Origin: Molanna angustata
Taxonomy: Eukaryota; Arthropoda; Insecta; Trichoptera; Molannidae
Length of the DNA stretch: 64,000 nt
Assembly (NCBI GenBank): GCA_963576475.1
Contig: OY754972.1
Coordinates: forward strand, 13,752,811-13,816,810
Reading direction: 5' to 3'
How positions within the stretch are numbered: position 1 is the stretch's first letter; every line of letters starts with the position of its first letter. Positions 33,083 through 46,432 of the stretch are shown one piece after another. The position numbers and the translations under genes are program-made. The notes below the pieces were generated by a model. It made no database searches, was not told the origin of the DNA, and saw only the letters and a list, made by a program, of their open reading frames with translations.

Positions 33083-33126
33083 ATTAAACTCAACAGATCG
33101 GAGTACTAATATCTATGATCTGTTGA

Positions 33127-33339
33127 ATGCAATTTGGTCACTGCAGACTCAATGCGCATCTCTATAAAATTGGAATGGTCCAGAGCCCATACGTCACCAG
33201 AGGGGCTACTCATGAACTCATGGCACGTTCCTTATCATGCCTTAATCAATTGCTCGAGTCTGAAGTTGGTCTCAATCTTACTTTAATCAACTTCATGAGT
33301 AGCCCTGCTGTAAACAAATTCCTTCTCAAATACCAATAA
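33127..33339 (+). pseudogene. LINE C-terminal fragment after an RNase-H-like ORF
   Basis: The frame reads FGHCRLNAHLYKIGMVQSPY, then VTRGATHELMA, SLSCLNQLL and a short hydrophobic end to TAA at 33337. This resembles the TGHxxLNxHLxxIG...C..C...H...C zinc-knuckle ending of LINE ORFs that follow an RNase H domain. The knuckle cysteines and histidine have largely decayed (VTRG where CxxC is expected). No RT or RNase H remains upstream, where the 28-bp-TIR MITE lies. A GATCTGTTG/CAACAGATC hairpin (33093-33126) abuts its start. Confidence 0.6.
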
Positions 33340-33639
33340 GTATGGAGTCGTTGTTGAGATTGGCTTCGGAATCTACTAAAGCCATCCATCTAAAATCACT
33401 CAAGACCAACTTTGTAATTTTATAATCCTTATGAATATGTAATTTTTTACATTTATGTTTGAATTCCACATCTGAGTATATTCGTTTATTTGAATTTATT
33501 CGTTAATTTGTTTATTTGCTGTTTTTTTGGGAAAAAAACATCCAATATGATACAATGATTGAAAAAAATAACCTATCAACATCAATAAAATATTCGTGAT
33601 GGTATTTTGTAGGCTCTCAATGAATTGGCTCTACATCAT
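33340..33639. other. AT-rich intergenic stretch, nothing recognised
   Basis: Nothing supportable. Confidence 0.3.
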
Positions 33640-34300
33640 TATTTCAGGAACTGTGTCAAATGAATGTCTTTTTCTTTCTGTCTTTTTAGGCCATTCAGTC
33701 TGTTTAATTCCTGCGTCAACTTCACTCCGGTGACGTGGACTGCCAACTGTCCTTGCAACTCTTGGCAGGACGTCCTGGAGATCGGCTTTCACGGTGAACA
33801 TTGTCCCTGGTCAAAATAATTGAGATTGTTTGGATCACAGAGAATTCTTTAATGAAATTGGACAGAGTCAATGAAGTGGCTTACTATGATCGCAGTTTCA
33901 GTTTGAAAAGACCCTTAAAAAGAGTTCAAACAAGTGGGGCTCAGAGCATTGACACTTTGAGTAAATTACTTACGGTCTTAGTTTTCGTCAAACTTCTTGA
34001 GCCATTTTTGCGTGGAGGGGGGGCGATTCGCACAAATACCGACCAAGCAAAAAGACAAATTTGCGTCGTGCTCACCCGGAAGGCTGGCTTAAGTTGCTTT
34101 ACGATAACTATAGGTACTTACTATTTGCAACTATGATCCGTCGTTGAGCCAGTTTCGGCCATACAAAAAACTGGGTAAGGATCAGATTATAGTCAATATG
34201 CAAACAGCAAATAGTAAGGCCTTATTAGACTGCGTTGTTAAGAGTGGTATTGTTTCATTAAACTGCGCTATAGGTATACGTTATTATTATCTGACTTTAC
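33640..34300 (+). pseudogene. CR1/L2-like LINE 3' portion with a nested repeat
   Basis: KLDRVNEVAYYDRSFS at about 33857-33905 parallels ELDRVNKAAYYDRCSG of the dead LINE at 9402-9445, and AQSIDTLSKL parallels AQSMSTFTIR. The 3' end TTTCATTAAACTGCGCTATAG (core ATTAAACTGCGCTATAG, near 34256) matches 9592 and 14455. A repeat shared with 7600-7730 occupies about 33995-34115, probably an insertion. Stops and shifts throughout. Confidence 0.65.
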
Positions 34301-34439
34301 AATACCTAACTAATCTTATCTGTCTTTTGTTACGCCCTCATACATCCTTTATTACACATATCCCCACATCGTCCTCTTACACATACAAACACACCCTTAC
34401 CCTTACAAAAACACTAGTTTTTTGCGCGTGCAGGAGCAT

Positions 34440-35189
<750 letters not shown>

Positions 35190-37024
35190 AATTTATTTCG
35201 TCAAAACAACTAATGAGCTATTTTATAGGACTGGTTTTAAAGCGATCGCTTCTCCTACAGGACTCAGAGGTAGATGACAAAATGACTTTTTATAACTATA
35301 TCAGTTATCTTCAAAACCGATAAAATAATTCATTTGTGGTTTAGGAAAACAGAATTATAATAATGAATAAATACAATTGCGTTTTGAAGAATGAAAAAAG
35401 GTTAATCGGTCAACATTTTTCAAAAAAGTCAACACATCCATTCAAGAGCAATGTCACCTGGAGGTATCAATTGTTGGGTAAGTAATAATTGTTTAAACTA
35501 GAACAAAGCAATTGACTGACGGACGTTAAGTTGTGCCGACATAGGAATATTATTATGAACTGGATAATTTCGCTAATTCGTTTCATTGTTGTTTAATAGC
35601 GAGACGAAAATGCTTAAAAACACATAAATATGTACGTACATAGATAATGTTTTCAAACAAAGTTGAGTGTAAAACATGAATATTATTTTCTTTAAAAAAC
35701 ATCTAATACGAGACGGTAAAATTAAATAATTAATTATACCTATTATACTATCGATACACAAAATTGATGCAAGCAATTTTTTAATACGTTATGATTTTTT
35801 TTATTTCAAAAATACTGCAATATTTAATGACTACATTTTAATACATAATCCAATGCTTCTAATTAATTATGATTCTGACGACGTGCCTATTACGAAACGC
35901 GTGAAATCAAAATTAACAAATATGTAGAACAAAACTATATATTACATTTTAAATTATGAGTTAAATATGTTCCAATAAACAATTAGAAAAACAAATGATT
36001 TACAGCTATTGAAAATCAGACTACAAATCACTTCCTCAAAACGAAAATTGGAGTAGGTCATAGGTATGTTTGCAAAATATTTTAAGTATATCGATGTACA
36101 TAATGATACGAAATTCTTCAAAGGAAACACGGAACAAGGATAGTTGAGAAAGCAAATGTCTTTGATGAGGAGCAACTGAGGAGCTGTTGAAGCAAAGGAA
36201 ATGTACAAAATAAGTACCTAATACAGGCCTTGGAAAACGCCGAGGAAACTTAATATGGCAAAACGAGATGAAGAAGATGCATATTTTGATGATTCATAAG
36301 ATATTGTTATGAAGATCGATTACTTTTGCGGTTATCCTTAACAAGGACACGACGATATTAACTGCGATAACAATAATATAATTGAACGAAATTGTTAACT
36401 TTATAAATTGTTATAATATGTATCAAGTAAAAAAATATATTATTCGAATATTTATGTACATATATATCAATAAGTATGTGATAATGACAGCGCCCATATT
36501 GCGTATAAATCGTATGTAAAAGATTTTGAATTATTACACATTTAGGTGACAATCATGCTTGGAGAAACAATAAAGATTCTCTAAGCCAATTTTTCTGAAC
36601 TTTCTTATTGAAATATCAGTTGTTTTCTGTGATATGTAGTTATAAAAATCATATCATTATGTATTTTACCCATCGTCACTATTCCATACGATTTTTCCCG
36701 GATTTTCCACAGACATAAATATCACAGGAAAGTGTATGGGTATCATACGTATGTAACTGACACAATTGAAATCAATACTGACATCTGTTGTTGTACAAGG
36801 AAATCATTTAACGTAAGTTTTACAATCGGTGTGTTTCTCTAATAGATTTTCTTCCGATTCAAGTATACTAGCAGTGAAAAAATTATTCGCGTTGCCCGAT
36901 AGATGTCAGACTGCACTATTTTAAATTCAATAGATTTGCATCGGAAAACAGTCTCTTTTTCACAAGGACAATGTCTCTTTTTCACTATGTATTTAAAAAA
37001 AACATAAACATTTTAAATGTATAA
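35190..37024. other. AT-rich intergenic stretch, nothing recognised
   Basis: Short frames on both strands show no features. A small direct repeat (GTCTCTTTTTCAC, 36949 and 36972) is the only structure noted. Confidence 0.4.
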
Positions 37025-38174
37025 TCCAACTGTCGATTCGTTCATGAGAATTCAATTCTCTGAATGAATCGACATTATTAAGCCAAGATGCGTGTACGAA
37101 GGAACATTTTGTATGGCGTAGTGGACTTTTTGTATGCTAATAACACCAACTAGAGGCCTCGCAGCATATATGTTCCCCATTCATGGATTTACACAGAATT
37201 CGGAGTAGAACATTTTATGTGAGTATTGTGTGTCTGTGTGTATGTCTGTCCCCCCCCCTTATAACTTTTGATCCGCTCAATTCGCAGAGCCCAAAATTTC
37301 AGAATATATAAACAGTTATAGGCCTACAAAACTTTTATATTCAGAATTGTGAATTTTGTTTCAGTCAGGGGTTATCAAATTTTGAAATTTTGGTTTATTT
37401 TTCCATATATCTCAGAAACCATAAAAGCTAGAACGCTGAAAATTGGTATAAACATATAAAAATATAAAATCTCAAATTGGTTTTTTTTAATAAAATTCCA
37501 GAGTTTCTCAAACATTTTTTATTAAGAAAAATATTTTTTTTATGATAAATTTAAGAGTTATAATTCCAAATTTTTAAAAATATCAAAAAAAGCCGAAACA
37601 TCCCAACTAGATAATTTAATTTTCTATAAAAAATATGAACATTATATTAGCACATCTCAATTTTTTTTTAACAATTTTTATAAAAATTGAATTTAGTGAC
37701 GACATTGCTTCATACAATTTGTATGGTAGTAGCCTACACACAATATCTAAGAAGACTTAATAGTTTGATACTTAATCTCTAAACATACATACCATCATGC
37801 TGTTTTCATATTCTGGGTAGGATCAAAGGACTGACCTCCATACTATCCTATCTTGACATACATACCTAGGTAAATGTTCTGCCACCTCGGTACAGGCTCA
37901 GCCTAGTGAGGTGGTATATATAACAAATAATCCTATAAAAAAATGTTTCATATAACTTATTTAATTTGTACTTTTTTGTAATATTTTTATTGTTTGTATA
38001 TTGTTATATTTTGTTTGGTTTCAATAATAATAAAAAAAAATGTGTTGTATAGAAAACCAAATAACTTAAAATATTAAATAATTTGTATTTATGGGTTTAT
38101 AGTTTGGTAATTATTCATCAACTATACATACTATCGCTATCGACAGTTGGATCTCATGTGTTACATGCAACTAG
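37025..38174 (+). mobile_element. HINE copy, full length, with nested retroinsert
   Basis: It starts TCCAACTGTCGATTCG and carries the internal microsatellite (GTGTGTCTGTGTGTATGTCTG, cited by its core GTGTGTCTGTGTG, near 37223). Next comes the conserved block TTATAACTTTTGATCCGCTC. The 3' subterminal repeat ATCGACAGTTGGA is at 38139-38151, then the stem-loop CATGT-GTT-ACATG at 38155-38167 and the end CAACTAG, followed by T. Asymmetric 5'/3' subterminal inverted repeats, an internal microsatellite and a terminal stem-loop are the layout of DINE-1/HINE elements, which Helentrons mobilise. About 990 bp without the insert at 37878-38037. Confidence 0.85.
37878..38040 (+). mobile_element. LINE 3'-end insertion nested in the HINE
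   Basis: It interrupts GGTAAATGT/TGTTGTATAG, which is continuous in the copy at 51948-52941. The insert begins with a stem (GCCACCTC/GAGGTGGT, 37881-37915), ends in AATAATAATAAAAAAAAA and is flanked by AAATGT on both sides. The stem resembles the one at 50121-50154 with paired base changes. Confidence 0.75.
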
Positions 38175-39060
38175 TAATAAAAATAAATTTGAAATAAATA
38201 ACAACTTTAATCTACGTGGGTAGGCATATTATTTGCAATACCGTTTATTCATGTGACTTGTAATATGTATTCTTGAAAGATTTTTGGTCTTGAAAGCTTA
38301 GTTTTGCATTGTAGGTATGTAAAATCGACGAGGATATGGAACTTACTTTTCACAAACAAGAAACAAACTAATCATATTTCTTTCAATTATAATATCTTCA
38401 AATTCGTTTCATCTTGCCCCTTTAATTTAGAATTTAATTTTGCGAGCTGTCAAATTGGCGGAAGGGATAATTCAAATAAGATTTGTGTTTTTAATGGGCC
38501 CTTTTTGTTTTACTTATATTTTTAGTTAAACCTGTACCTATGCAATTTTTCTATGGAGTAGTTTTTTGTTATTTTTGTTTTTCTTTTATATTGGCATCAA
38601 AACCACTGGATTCTCCAGACTTAAATTATGGACTGTTCAGGGACTCTGACACATATGTATGCGTCGATAATTACGATTCCTGACACATTTGCCGTCAATA
38701 CTCCATCTCCAAGTATTTATATAACAGTCCCAAAAATAATATGAAACAGAAAAATATTCCACTGTCATCGAGTGAAGAATCCATTATTTCCAGTCCTCTC
38801 CTAAAAGAACTTTTCACTTCCACAATAATTAATAATTCAGACCCAATAATCCAACAAGAAAAAACACTCGGAATTAGATATGAAGTCGGAGACTAACCTA
38901 CTCCCCTCTTCTACATCGGGTTGTGGTCTATCCAGGTATCAGCCTTCCAGACAATCTTTCCCTTGTCAAAACTATTCTCGATTTCACCATCTCCACATAT
39001 AAAAATAATACTTCTACAGTGCTTAACGTTGCAAACTCTTTAACCCTAATTTTCTCAAGT
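38175..39060. other. Intergenic stretch, possible LINE 5' UTR
   Basis: The portion from about 38590 is less A/T rich and leads into the LINE endonuclease fragment, so it may be its decayed upstream region. No frame is recognisable. Confidence 0.3.
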
Positions 39061-39070
39061 ATATGACCAA

Positions 39071-39355
39071 ATGTCTACTCAGGATTTAATGAGGATCCTA
39101 CAGTGTAATTGCCGCAGTGCAATTTCAAATAAAACAGATTTAATTGTTTTATTCAATCAGCGTAATCCTTCTATTGATGCTGTCTCAGAGACTTTAGGAT
39201 CCCGGGATATTCGGTTTGACGAGACGACAGAAATGACTGAAGGACTGAATCTTTTGAAGAATGACCATCGAACTCATAAACTTTTCTTTGCTATACATGT
39301 CAAGTACTCTAACGACATCTCCATCTATAGAGATGGAAAAAATAGAAATCGATAG
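39071..39355 (+). pseudogene. LINE endonuclease N-terminus (APE-type), decayed
   Basis: The frame contains MRILQCNCRSAISNKTDLIV, then LFNQRNPSIDAVSET. This matches the opening of APE-type LINE endonucleases (LxILQWNCRS...N...L...P.I..LSET), where the N and E contribute to metal binding. The W before N has changed to C, and the later catalytic motifs (DFN, SDH) are not found. Similarity fades after about residue 50. The methionine at 39071 gives 94 codons, but only the first half looks homologous. Confidence 0.6.
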
Positions 39356-40039
39356 TTCTAAGGTGGGAGCAGCTTATTTCTGCCCAACTTTATTCTTATG
39401 GTATTTTCAAACTTTCTCTTGAAACTTCTATATTTAATCATGAATCTGCGGAGACTATCAAAGTATTATCAAACTCAAGCTTCCTCTCACCACGAATGTT
39501 CTTTCTCTCCTCTACATTGCCTCTCCTCCAGTATAAAAATGTATAGCTTTATTTATCTCTGTCAATAACAGTTTAATATTGAAGTCATGTGTAATTAAAC
39601 CAATCATCTCTTGTATTTATTGTATTTAATCTCTATCGTCTCATCTTTTTCATTCTTTATAATATCATTTAAAGAAAACCAATGAAATTATTATTTTTTT
39701 AATTTCTTTTCTTAATTAATTATTTTTTTATTTATTTTCTTAATCTCTTCTGTAAACTGTTAGCTTTGATTTCTTGTATCGAAGTTTGCAAGACTTCTTA
39801 GCGTATCCGTCTCTCCACTCTCAAACTCAAAAATCATTAATTTATACCATCTATTCATACAGAAAAAGGGAGAGAACATTGGAAACGATGATATGCCCAT
39901 AAAAAAAGAATAAGAAGATTTTAGAGCGCTAGGTGTTCAACTTGCAAATCATTCAAATGCACAATTATCATGTCATGTCCCTTATTTATTTATTTGATAT
40001 TTCTTCTCGGGCAACTAACAGGTACTAAGTCAAATATTT
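39356..40039. other. Intergenic stretch, decayed LINE possible
   Basis: Pyrimidine-rich words (TTTCTCTCCTCTACATTGCC) might continue the LINE, but no motif can be named. Confidence 0.3.
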
Positions 40040-40206
40040 ATTTAACACCCACCCAATAACAAGTTTCTACATTTTAGGCTTACGATATTAATCGCCTCAC
40101 AGATCCAGACTGAAAACACAATTAAAAACTGTGTCTCCACCGGGAATCGATCCCGGGACCTTTGGATCAGCAGACAGATACCCAACCAACTGAGCCACGA
40201 AGGCCG
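40040..40206 (-). mobile_element. tRNA-derived SINE, second head type
   Basis: On the minus strand CGTGGCTCAGTTGGTTGGG (A box TGGCTCAGTTGG) precedes a perfect T arm CCGGG-ATCGATT-CCCGG, with spacing right for a tRNA. The anticodon arm does not pair, so no identity can be given. It is followed by AGTCTGGATCTGTGAGGCGA, a body not shared with the other SINEs here. A diverged tRNA pseudogene is the alternative. Confidence 0.6.
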
Positions 40207-41542
40207 ACTTATGGGGTAAGCAGAAAGAGTTATGGACCATATACATATCTATTAAAATATTTTTACCTAATTTATATTGTTGTTTGGTTTCTTAATGTTT
40301 TTACTAAAATATAAACGGCGTTCCATGAGTCATTGATTTCTGTCAGCTATCGAACCCTTTTTCATTGAAAACTGGTCCTTGCCAACCCTTGACGTCTTGT
40401 CATCTTTAATGAAAATGGTGTTACGTTATTTTTAAAAAAGTTCTCAATACCTATTTAAGATTGCGTCGTTAATCACAAGTATTCATTTCAAATATCAATA
40501 CGTCAAAATCTATCGTGGAAAGTGAAAGAAAATTAAAATATTGTTGTTATATGCAAATATTCTGTTTTTATTGAGTAGATTTTAATTCAAAATAATATAA
40601 ACCATAAAAGAAATAACACAAGGTTTTTTTTGGTTTATTTTTATTTTAGTAACAAATATAGTCATTCGTAATTAAATTAATATAAACATGATATTGTAAT
40701 TACTGACGTGTCGGTACATTAAATTTTAAATATCAATTATAAATTAGTTTCGTTATTATTAGATATATTTTGTATGAACACGACTTTGTCGGATATAATA
40801 ATTAAAGTCGTTATGTTGTATAACAAAATTTTAATTATTGTTTTCACATCTTCTTGAAAGATCTGTCAAATTATAGGTGTATCACGATTTAATTGAATAT
40901 ATTTCCTCGTCAGGTAGAGATATGTACCTAATTGGGTATGGATGCTTTACGTGATTGTCCATGTATTAATTATAAAATGTATTATGTATATCAAGACAAT
41001 GGTGCGGAGTTAAGGCAGAAATAGAAGTTACAGGATATCTCAAATTTTTGGTGACAAATTAGAGGAAATCACATACCCAAAACGCTCGTACTACGACACT
41101 GTGATTAGTCAAAACGTATCAACAAAAGATGATGAGCTGGTGTTACAAAATATTTTTTAGGTAACGTTGAGCAATATTTTAGTTGAGTTAAATTCCAATC
41201 TGACCATAAAGAAAAATGTTCAATTCATGAAACATTCTACCAGTGTTTACAAAATATGATCGTGCTTTTGTTATAGTTGGCCCAGCCTCTAAAAATAAAT
41301 TATATTTATATTAATATTTTATACTTTCAGGGATAGCTTGCCGGTCTTATGTTTTTCCTATATCGATAGCTGTCAACTTTGCAGTTGATCTATTGCCACA
41401 TTTGTTTTCTTTCTTATTTTTTATTATTATTTCATTATAGCTTAATCAATTGATGTTTCTTTGTGTGAACAATTTTATTTCACACTGTTTGTAATGTGTG
41501 TTATTAATTTTTGTCTATTTTTCTTTAAATATTTTTTACCTG
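40207..41542. other. AT-rich intergenic stretch, nothing recognised
   Basis: Nothing supportable. Confidence 0.4.
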
Positions 41543-41862
41543 AATCTGTATTTTTATCTGTTTCAATATTTTTATCTGTGTCTATATTTTTATCTGTGTG
41601 TATATTTTTATCTGAATCTAAATATATATTTATTTGTATCTATATTTTTATCTGTGTCTATATTTTTATTTGTGTCTATATTTTTTATCTGAATCTGTAT
41701 TTTTATCTAAATTTATATTTATATCTGTTTCTATATTTTTATCTGGTTCTATATTTTTATTTGTGTCTATATTTTTATCTAAATTTATATTTATATCTGT
41801 TTCTATATTTTTATCTGGTTCTATATTTTTATCTGTGTCTATATTGTTATCTGTTTGTAATT
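41543..41862. repeat. 18-bp tandem repeat with 72-bp higher-order unit
   Basis: About 17-18 copies of a unit like TCTATATTTTTATCTGTG. ATCTAAATTTATATTTATAT at 41705 recurs at 41777, so four 18-bp units were duplicated as a 72-bp block. Because 18 is a multiple of 3, all three plus-strand frames stay open and give repetitive hydrophobic peptides such as LSVSIF. These are not genes. Confidence 0.93.
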
Positions 41863-44224
41863 TAAAAATTATTTTTAGTATTGTAACACGTAAATGAATT
41901 ATGCCGTATATTGTGTAAATGAATAAATAAAATATTGTATAAACTATAAATACAATACACAAAGAATAAAAAATTAAATCTTCGTATTTCAATTCGATGT
42001 GAATTAAATTTATTTATCGCTGTACTGCGCTTATATTTACAAGGTTTTATTTGACTTTTCATCAGGGGTCTGGTTAATGGTAGGTATGTAATACTTTGTT
42101 TTTATAGCATATTATGAGATATTTGAATGGATACAATAAATTATTATTTGAAAATAATGTCTTCAATAATAACAAAATATTACTAAACACGTCTCACATA
42201 AATCGTGTGATTTATTAAAAAATAAATAAAAGTAAACATATCTCACGTCTACATTGTGTGATATATACATATCAATGACGATCTAAACAAAAATGTGGGA
42301 ATTGAAAATACATACAAGATATTATAGAAGCATAAAAGACTATATTCAATAAATTAAGCTAGTGAAAAATAATTTATCACAGCTTTATTGTTAGAACGAA
42401 CGCATTATCATCCATAGTCATATGTGTGTTTTGGTGTCTGTCTGTATGAAGCCCGTCATAAATTGACTGGCACACATTTTGTAATATCTTTGTCATGTTC
42501 TCACAAAACTTCTTCCTTAATAAAAGACACCGAAAATGTATTTGTCTTATTGAATAAGTACCTACCTAGTTTTATTTTAAAGCATTTTGTATGTTTGTTT
42601 TAAAGCACATTGCATATATATTTAAAAGTATATTGCATATTTATTTTAAAATCAGAATGAAACCACAATTTATAACCATTCGAGATTAAGATAATTTAGC
42701 TTTGATTTCTTTATAGGTGATCATTTATGACAAATAAAACAAGTAATGTTACAAAATGTAACATTATCACAATATACAAACAATAAATAAAAAACCAACA
42801 TCTTCTATAATACTTAAAAAAATATTCTTATAAAAAGAGTAAGAGCATGATAGATTTGCCACTAAGTGGATTCTACAAAATTATTATAGTGTCAGAAAAA
42901 GAAAAAAAAAAAAAAAAAATAACACGTAAAAACTAGAATAAGCCAGAAAGTAAAAAAAAATCAATTATAAGAAAATACACATAAATTACAGACAAGAAAA
43001 AATTTACAAAATTTTCAATCCGTAATTAAGAAATTTTTTGATTTATCGAAAAACTTAGTAATGAAAATGCAAAATACTTAAAGTAATCAAAGATTTTTAA
43101 ACGTTTATATTCGGGAATCAGTAGGGTTGATAGGTAGTATAGAGACCTCCTCAGAGCCTAATCCTTTGATATGTTAAGTATATGGCTGGGAGAATTATTC
43201 CCAATTGAAAGCTTGATGATGCGTTTGTTGCATTTTAGTTTGTACTATTAAATAAATAATTTACAATTTACGCATTGATCTGATAATTCTTTTGATGAAG
43301 TGTATAATGGTAATAATAATAACTGAGTGCTATTATTTGTAGTGCTTAATTGTTATTAATATCATTAGTAAATCGGCCAGCGCCGTATGTAGTTGTAAAG
43401 GCAGTAGTAGGTGTAAAGAAACAAATTGGAAATCTGTGAAGTCTGTCGCCACCATGACTCACAATATTATTGTAACTATAGATTATGTGGAATCTTTAAA
43501 TGTGAATCGACGGGACGTATAATTTATATACGAGTAAGTTCTCATTTTTCCAAAACTGAATTGATTTCCGTCAACTGAACGGGCAGACTCATCTAATATA
43601 GAAAATATTATTCATCACGTATATGATAGTGACAACAAATTGTTAGAAACGAATGACAAAAGAGATTTTTCGTTATAATAATATGAAAGTGGATATGAAA
43701 TTCTCCTATTATGATTATGATAAGCATGAATGAAATATAATGTGAATCGGTATGGTCTCAGCGAAAATTTTATTTTTTTTGTCGTGTGAATTTATATTTT
43801 CCACGGAGAAAAATAATTTTATTGTTTAAAACACTTTCACGTTTTAAGGTTGCTCTGTGGGGTGATTAGCAATTGTTTTTAAAATTATATTATTTATATA
43901 TTTTCTCGGCAACTTGCCGAGTTGTGACAATTATAATGTATGTCTCCAGTGTCACAAGCCGACCTGGATTTGTTTAAACAAATAAACACGCGTCTGACAA
44001 TAAAATGAAATTATATTGCATTTAACACAGTCGTTACTCTGTAATTTACCTGCGACACGAGATTTTCCTTCAAAGTAAGCTTCCGGTTTCATTTTTGATT
44101 CGCGCGTTTGAATAAAAAAGAAATCTTCGTCCTAAATCGTGAATTCTCAACTGTGATGATAAATGAAAAAATTAACGCGTTCTTAAAACAAAATCATATG
44201 AGCGAATTCTGTAAGCGTAGACTT
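41863..44224. other. Long AT-rich stretch
   Basis: At 42570-42660 three loose copies of TTTTAAAGCACATTGCATAT are spaced about 30 bp apart. A poly(A)-rich run is at 42900-42920. Otherwise no gene, RNA or shared repeat was recognised. Confidence 0.4.
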
Positions 44225-44462
44225 TTATCTTATTCTTTTTTCTTCTTGGCCTCATGACTGAGGATGGCAGCTACACTCAATCACCTGTCGAATGGTCCGT
44301 TTCCATGTAGGACGGCCTTGGGCAGATCGAAAGGCTTCAGTAATAGAAGATATTGGATCGGTGAACGTCCGCTGAATTTTCTACACTCCACGCCTCCCAT
44401 TAAAACAAGCTTCTCAAGGATATCTCGGGCTTTTCTGGCATTGTGTTCAAAATAAAAGGATT
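44225..44462 (-). pseudogene. LINE C-terminal fragment
   Basis: On the minus strand one frame reads ITEAFRSAQGRPTWKRTIRQ, then VIECSCHPQS and TGA. It is followed by GGCCAAGAAGAAAAAAGAAT, an A/G-rich tail. The word SAQ.RPTW...IRQ then HPQS matches the extreme end of a group of RTE-like LINE ORFs. The frame upstream is broken. The same 3' end is found at 13620-13720. The plus-strand 63-codon frame is a shadow. Confidence 0.6.
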
Positions 44463-44689
44463 AGCTGTAGACAGATAGTTAACACACAGAAAAAACAAGT
44501 CCGTTTTATTCTCGCAATTCAAGAGTTTTTATTTTCTCAAACAATTCAAGGGAATATTGTCTTGAGTTAAGAATATTTATTTGAATTAAGAAAATCATTT
44601 ATCTTCAATTTAATAAATATTTTTCTTAAATTATTTTGTTGCTTCAAGAGATTTTTTTTATTCCAAGTAATATATTTGGACTAAAAAAA

Positions 44690-45302
44690 TTTGATCATAT
44701 TTCTCATTACCGTAATCTTCTTTATTAGCCAAAGATACGACAGCGACGTAATATACATATCTTGTCATTACTATACAATGTCCTTTTTAATCCAAATTTA
44801 CCTCAGTATCTCAAAGATAAATTTACTTATCTTTCAAGCCACGGGCGTCCACTTCGATCTGCTGAACGTGCTTTACTATCTATCCCTATTCGTAGTTCTG
44901 AATTTTTTAGCTCTTCATTTGAAGTACATTCAGCTAGACTATGGAATAGCCTAAGTCCTGATATAACGTCGTCTATCTCACTAAACATCTTCAAGAAAAG
45001 GCTAAAGCAAAAATATTTATCTGACAAAACCTGATTAAATCTTCCTCTCCTCTTCCTTTCCTTATCCTTTAGTTTTCCTATCATTGCTATGAATTGTTCT
45101 TATATACTATCTTCTTTGTTTTATTTTTTAATTTTCTTCTGCTATTTTTTATTTATTTTGTAATGTAATTAACTGATTGTACACATTATTTTGTATATTT
45201 AACATTTACTCTGGTTGGTTGGAAGAAATTGCTATCAGGCAATAAGCCCGCCAGTGTACTAATTATATGTACAAGAAGACTAAAATGAATAAATAAATAA
45301 TT
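44690..45302 (+). pseudogene. LINE C-terminus with 3' UTR (CR1/jockey-like)
   Basis: The frame to TGA at 45032 reads RRNIHILSLLYNV, FNPNLPQYLKDKFTYL, RPLRSAERALLSIP and FFSSSFEVHSARLWNSLSPD, then IFKKRLKQKYL. These are the standard last words of LINE ORF2 (HxxxTR...LxxP...SF...RLWNSLP...FKKxLK). The 3' UTR ends GGTTGGTTGGAAGAAATTGC, GGCAATAAGCCCGCC and AATGAATAAATAAATAA. The SINE-A tails copy this 3' end. RT and endonuclease are missing. Confidence 0.8.
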
Positions 45303-46319
45303 ATCTTGGATTAAGAAAAATCACAAAAACATTGATTGCAGAACTAGATTTATTCATTCGAGAAAATATTTTCTCAAATCGAGAGTATTTGTAAAGTAAG
45401 TTTGTAGTAATGTAGTCAATATAATGTTTTTTTTACAACATAAAGTATGTTTAACCATGTTTTTTTTTTAATTTTATTCTAACATTTTTTTTATAGTTTT
45501 TAAATTTATATTTACTTTAAAGTATGTAATTTTTACAAACCAATATCCAAACGCTTCATCTTGGACACTGTAGTGTCTACGACGTAAAATATTGTTATAG
45601 CTCTACATCATCCTACTCGAATCCGTGAAAACTAACCATGTGCTATTCTTTTCTCGGATAGATATTATCATGTTTTTTCCCCCTAGATGGCGATATGTTT
45701 GCTAATAATACGAATGTATACGCAATAAATTACGAAATTTAGTGTTATTCATAAGTTTAGTGATACGTTAAAATATATTATGGTATTTTCAAGCAGTTTT
45801 CAAGTACAAAATTGTATTCATTACCACATTTTATTCTTACAAATGATGACGAAATGATAAAAAATTGCTCTACAGTAACTTTTTTTTGTGCCAAATATGT
45901 CATTTTTCTATATATTATGAACATTATCCTGCCGACGAATGTTTTTTCTGTAACTAATTGTAACATAAAATACTTAAATAAATTATTCGCTTATTACCTA
46001 TAATTTGGATTTTTTTAAACAAACATCTAATTTTGAAAGATATAATAGAAAAGGTTTGAATTATTTCAACTGGTTCTTCTTAATCACATGCTTTTTTTGA
46101 ATATCTTCATTTTGCTTCTAACTATGCCACAATGTTCGTGGTGGTGGTAAAAAAGGAGTCGGTCGAGGAAGAGGCAGCGGTGGCCAAGTTTCTTGTGCCA
46201 GAACTGTTTTCTTTTTTGTCACTTTCCATTCCATTATAAATCTATATTAAATCCTTTATTAAATATTAATATTACTATTATTTGTTGAAATTTATTAATA
46301 TTACTATTATTAAAGTTTT

Positions 46320-46432
46320 CTTGGTTTGATGATATTTATTTCTTTCATGAAGATATAAGTCTTCTTAGATTAAGATAAAAATTTTCTTGGTTTGATGATA
46401 TTTATTTCTTTCATGAAGATATATCTTCTTGA
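46320..46432. repeat. 66-bp tandem duplication
   Basis: TTGGTTTGATGATATTTATT, followed by TCTTTCATGAAGATATA, occurs at 46321 and again at 46387. It lies inside the quasi-palindrome-rich element. Confidence 0.8.

Noticed and set aside
35954..36552. 84- and 64-codon minus-strand frames
   Set aside because: Hydrophobic and AT-driven, with no motif or context.
40131..40206. Functional tRNA on the minus strand
   Set aside because: The T arm is perfect but the anticodon arm does not pair, so a SINE head or pseudogene is the better call.
41461..41992. Four overlapping frames giving LSVSIF-type or DKNIETD-type peptides
   Set aside because: They are produced by the 18-bp tandem array in every frame and strand, with no unique coding signal.
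44264..44455. 63-codon plus-strand gene
   Set aside because: The recognisable LINE C-terminus is on the opposite strand of the same segment.
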